Assembly (NCBI GenBank): GCA_900755995.1
Contig: CAAEIM010000057.1
Location: forward strand, 1-6,769
DNA length: 6,769 bases
Direction of reading: 5' to 3'
Origin: Clostridia bacterium
GTDB taxonomy: Bacteria > Bacillota > Clostridia > Oscillospirales > Acutalibacteraceae
Under the pieces are notes generated by a model. That model did not search any database and was not told the origin of the DNA. It worked only from the letters and a program-made list of their open reading frames with translations. Numbering within the stretch: the stretch's first letter is position 1; each line of letters begins with the position of its first letter. Made by a program: the position numbers and the translations under genes. This document shows positions 4,904 to 6,769 of the stretch, piece by piece.

Positions 4904-5977
4904 CTAATTAAATGTATTTTCAAGTATTGTTAAAGTTCTATAATCAACATTCAATTCTGCTGTTATGCCATAAGGTAAAATACATCTCGGCTGACAATGA
5001 CCAAAGTTAAGATTATACATAACGGGAACATTTGTACCTTTGAACACTTCTTTATATACAACCTTATATTCATCATAATAAATTTCATCGAAGGGTTTGC
5101 CGACAATCAAACCGTTGATTTGATTGAATATACCTTTATTCATAAAGAAATCGAGCATTGTTTTAAGCATTTTAGGTGAAGACTTTACTTCACTTGTTTC
5201 AAGAAACATAATTTTGCCTCTCCAATCCTCAACATTTGGCAAGATATCGTATTTATTTAGCACGTCAAATTCATCTGCGTATCTGCAACTGTTGTAGGCT
5301 TCGTAAATGCTCTCAATACAACCGCCGAGCAACTGTCCTGTTACAACTCCACTACCGTTTAAAATCTCGTAACCGAAATTTTCTTTAGTAGATTTTCTAG
5401 GCTTTCCAATTTCTTCTTTTCCATAGCTTTTTCTGTCATAATAAACAGTATCAGAGGACTTTATTTCAAAACTTCCACTGCAGTTAAAGAAAAGCTCAAA
5501 GTATTCTTTGGTGTATGGAAGCATATCATTATCAAGCTCCGCAAGATCGCATAAAATATTAGGACCATAAAAGGTACTCATACCGATTTTATGAAACATC
5601 AGGTGGTTGATTGTTGTGTCTGAAAACCCAGTGAAAATTTTCGGGTGTTTTCTAACATTCTCTATGAACTCTTTGTCATTCATGAGATATGGTGTAAGCT
5701 TGTATGTATCCACACCGCCGATTGAGCAAATTACGGCTTTTATGTCTTTATCTGAAAAAGCTAACTTCAAATCATCAGCACGCTTTTCAGGGTGATTTTT
5801 CAGATATTCAAAACCCTTTAAAGCATTTGGCATCACTACAGGCATTAAATCGTAACCTCTTAAGCGGTTTAATGCTATCTCTAATTCGTGCCTGCAAAAA
5901 TCCTCGCCCATAATACCGCTTGACAAGGATACTATTGCTATTTTATCGCCCTTTTGTAATTTCTTTGGTTTTATCAT
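4904..5977 (-). CDS. S66 family LD-carboxypeptidase / MccF-like peptidase
   Basis: 357-residue serine peptidase of family S66 with no signal peptide, so cytoplasmic. The catalytic set is visible: nucleophile S119 in GFSDTT (117-122), Glu260 in FLETSE (258-263 region), and His327 in NFGHCQP (324-330). These match Ser118/Glu243/His311 of MccF in order and spacing. LLGGCIESI (216-224) is also typical. Family members are either LdcA, which trims murein tetrapeptides, or MccF, which inactivates microcin C7-type aminoacyl-nucleotide toxins. The length (LdcA is nearer 300) and the inserted region around residues 170-205 favour the MccF-like side. Neighbouring resistance-like genes agree with this, but a cell-wall role is not excluded. 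The start at 5977 has AGGTGA seven bases upstream and a promoter at 6016-6044. The deaminase remnant follows after 10 bp. Confidence 0.9.
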   Translation of the reverse strand: MIKPKKLQKGDKIAIVSLSSGIMGEDFCRHELEIALNRLRGYDLMPVVMPNALKGFEYLKNHPEKRADDLKLAFSDKDIKAVICSIGGVDTYKLTPYLMNDKEFIENVRKHPKIFTGFSDTTINHLMFHKIGMSTFYGPNILCDLAELDNDMLPYTKEYFELFFNCSGSFEIKSSDTVYYDRKSYGKEEIGKPRKSTKENFGYEILNGSGVVTGQLLGGCIESIYEAYNSCRYADEFDVLNKYDILPNVEDWRGKIMFLETSEVKSSPKMLKTMLDFFMNKGIFNQINGLIVGKPFDEIYYDEYKVVYKEVFKGTNVPVMYNLNFGHCQPRCILPYGITAELNVDYRTLTILENTFN

Positions 5978-6015
5978 AATAAGTTCACCTATATAATTTT
6001 CAAAATCTTACTTAA

Positions 6016-6044
6016 ATTCTATCATAAAAGCTGGAATGTAGCAA
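6016..6044 (-). promoter_or_regulatory. Promoter of the MccF-like peptidase gene
   Basis: TTGCTA (6039-6044), a 17-base spacer and TAGAAT (6016-6021) on the minus strand. TG lies one base before the -10 (TGATAGAAT), an extended -10 element. The predicted start leaves a short leader of about 30 bases before the ATG at 5977. Hexamers and spacing are identical to the promoter at 167-195. No terminator is visible between it and the sigma-factor gene at 6109, so read-through from that gene is possible. Confidence 0.65.
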
Positions 6045-6108
6045 TTAATTTAAAAATCAAAACACTAAAAATATTGCATCAAATAACAAATCGAGAGTGT
6101 GGTTTATA

Positions 6109-6769
6109 TCATAGTTGTTTTTGAAAATCTTCTTTTAATTGTTTCAAGATTTTCTTTAATCTTTTTTCTGCACCTTCGGCTGTCAGACCAACTCTCAATG
6201 ACGCTTCACGGATTGTCATTTTCTCCTTGCTTTTCAGGCAGTCGGGACAGATACCAAAGACTAACTCAATCAGCCTTAAATCCTTTGGCTTGAGTTTGCT
6301 CAAAGCCGTTCTTAACTTTTCTTGCTGTTCGTTTTTGAAATATATTTCCTCAGGGGACAGTGTATCCACTTCAACATCAGTGATTGAAGAATAGAAGTAT
6401 TTTTCATTATCTTGATTGTGAATATCAAGATTGCTGTTCTGCTTAAACCAAGTTGAAGTAACAATGCACTTACGCACAGTCCTCTCTGAAATATTCAATT
6501 CATTCGAAATGTCCGTGACTGCTTCTTCAAGAGGATTGTCATTCGGTTGTTGAGAGTACAGCAATGCTATTTTCCGTAAATTCTTATACTGATTATCATT
6601 ATCAATATGTACATTACCGCAGACAGTACGGACATATTCGTGCCACGCTTTGATTACTTTATATTTTATCAGTTGCAGTAAAGGTATATCCGAAACATAA
6701 CTTTGCAGTTCACACCACAGCAGAGATATAAAAATTTGTTTCAAGTCGTCAATTCTACTACTTTCTAAA
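6109..6769 (-). CDS. Sigma-70 family RNA polymerase sigma factor (N-terminus outside window)
   Basis: The frame is open to the right edge, where it reads LESSRIDDLKQIF; the TTG at 6744 is an internal Leu codon, not a start. The visible 219 residues begin in region 2 (DDLKQIFISLLWCELQSY). LRKIALLYSQQPNDNPLEEA and the ISNELNISERTVRK helix-turn-helix form region 3. Region 4 runs from LRTALSKLKPKDLRLIELVFGI through TIREASLRVGLTAEGAEKRLKKIL and binds the -35 element. Compared with RpoD, the loop between FGI and the TIREA helix is about five residues longer and holds CPDC, a possible metal pair. It is an alternative sigma factor of the kind often carried by clostridial mobile elements, but no other element gene is visible. 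Whether it controls the genes to its left is unknown; their promoters look sigma-A-like. Confidence 0.82.
   Translation of the reverse strand, partial: LESSRIDDLKQIFISLLWCELQSYVSDIPLLQLIKYKVIKAWHEYVRTVCGNVHIDNDNQYKNLRKIALLYSQQPNDNPLEEAVTDISNELNISERTVRKCIVTSTWFKQNSNLDIHNQDNEKYFYSSITDVEVDTLSPEEIYFKNEQQEKLRTALSKLKPKDLRLIELVFGICPDCLKSKEKMTIREASLRVGLTAEGAEKRLKKILKQLKEDFQKQL

Noticed and set aside
6742..6744. TTG at 6744 as the start of the sigma factor
   Set aside because: The frame is open beyond it with good region 2 sequence (RIDDL) and no ribosome site at the TTG, so the gene simply runs off the window.

Overview
The window is about 6.8 kb of AT-rich DNA with strong Shine-Dalgarno sites and sigma-A-type promoters. 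All convincing genes lie on the minus strand. Protein style, codon use and gene content (GNAT acetyltransferases, small SAM methyltransferases, a blasticidin-deaminase-like gene, an S66 carboxypeptidase) suggest a low-GC Clostridia-type Firmicute, probably a gut species. This assignment rests on general resemblance; no taxonomic marker is present.

In the direction of transcription (right to left): the right edge holds the C-terminal two thirds of a sigma-70-family factor (6109-6769, open at the edge). A promoter of the form TTGCTA-17-TAGAAT (6016-6044) then drives an S66 LD-carboxypeptidase / MccF-like peptidase (4904-5977). Ten bases after it begins a cytidine/blasticidin deaminase-like gene that is broken by a stop and two frameshifts (4462-4893). 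Next is a tightly packed five-gene run (4395 to 1745): a GNAT, an AAC(6')-I-like aminoglycoside acetyltransferase, a second GNAT, a SAM methyltransferase and a third GNAT. Gaps are 11, 11 and 2 bp, then a 4-bp ATGA overlap. The 286-bp gap that follows has a candidate promoter, an untracked 38-codon leader ORF with an internal stem, and an intrinsic terminator whose T-run abuts the ribosome site of the next gene. That gene is another SAM methyltransferase (649-1458), overlapping a fourth GNAT (204-680) by 32 bp.

The left end (1-203) is not empty. A promoter very like the carboxypeptidase promoter precedes a perfect hairpin, a good ribosome site and an ATG. The reading frame starts like a GNAT (MDYTIREM) and then runs into two tandem hairpins, one of them a plus-strand terminator, that look like an unrelated repeat. 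I read this as a further array member cut off after about eight codons.

Taken together the genes look like a defence or resistance island: enzymes that acetylate, methylate, deaminate or hydrolyse small toxic molecules. Only the AAC(6') and MccF-like assignments give a specific substrate idea. The most interesting element is the leader-ORF/terminator arrangement at 1474-1701, which has the layout of a ribosome-controlled attenuator of the type known in front of antibiotic-resistance genes. Its function is inferred from layout only.
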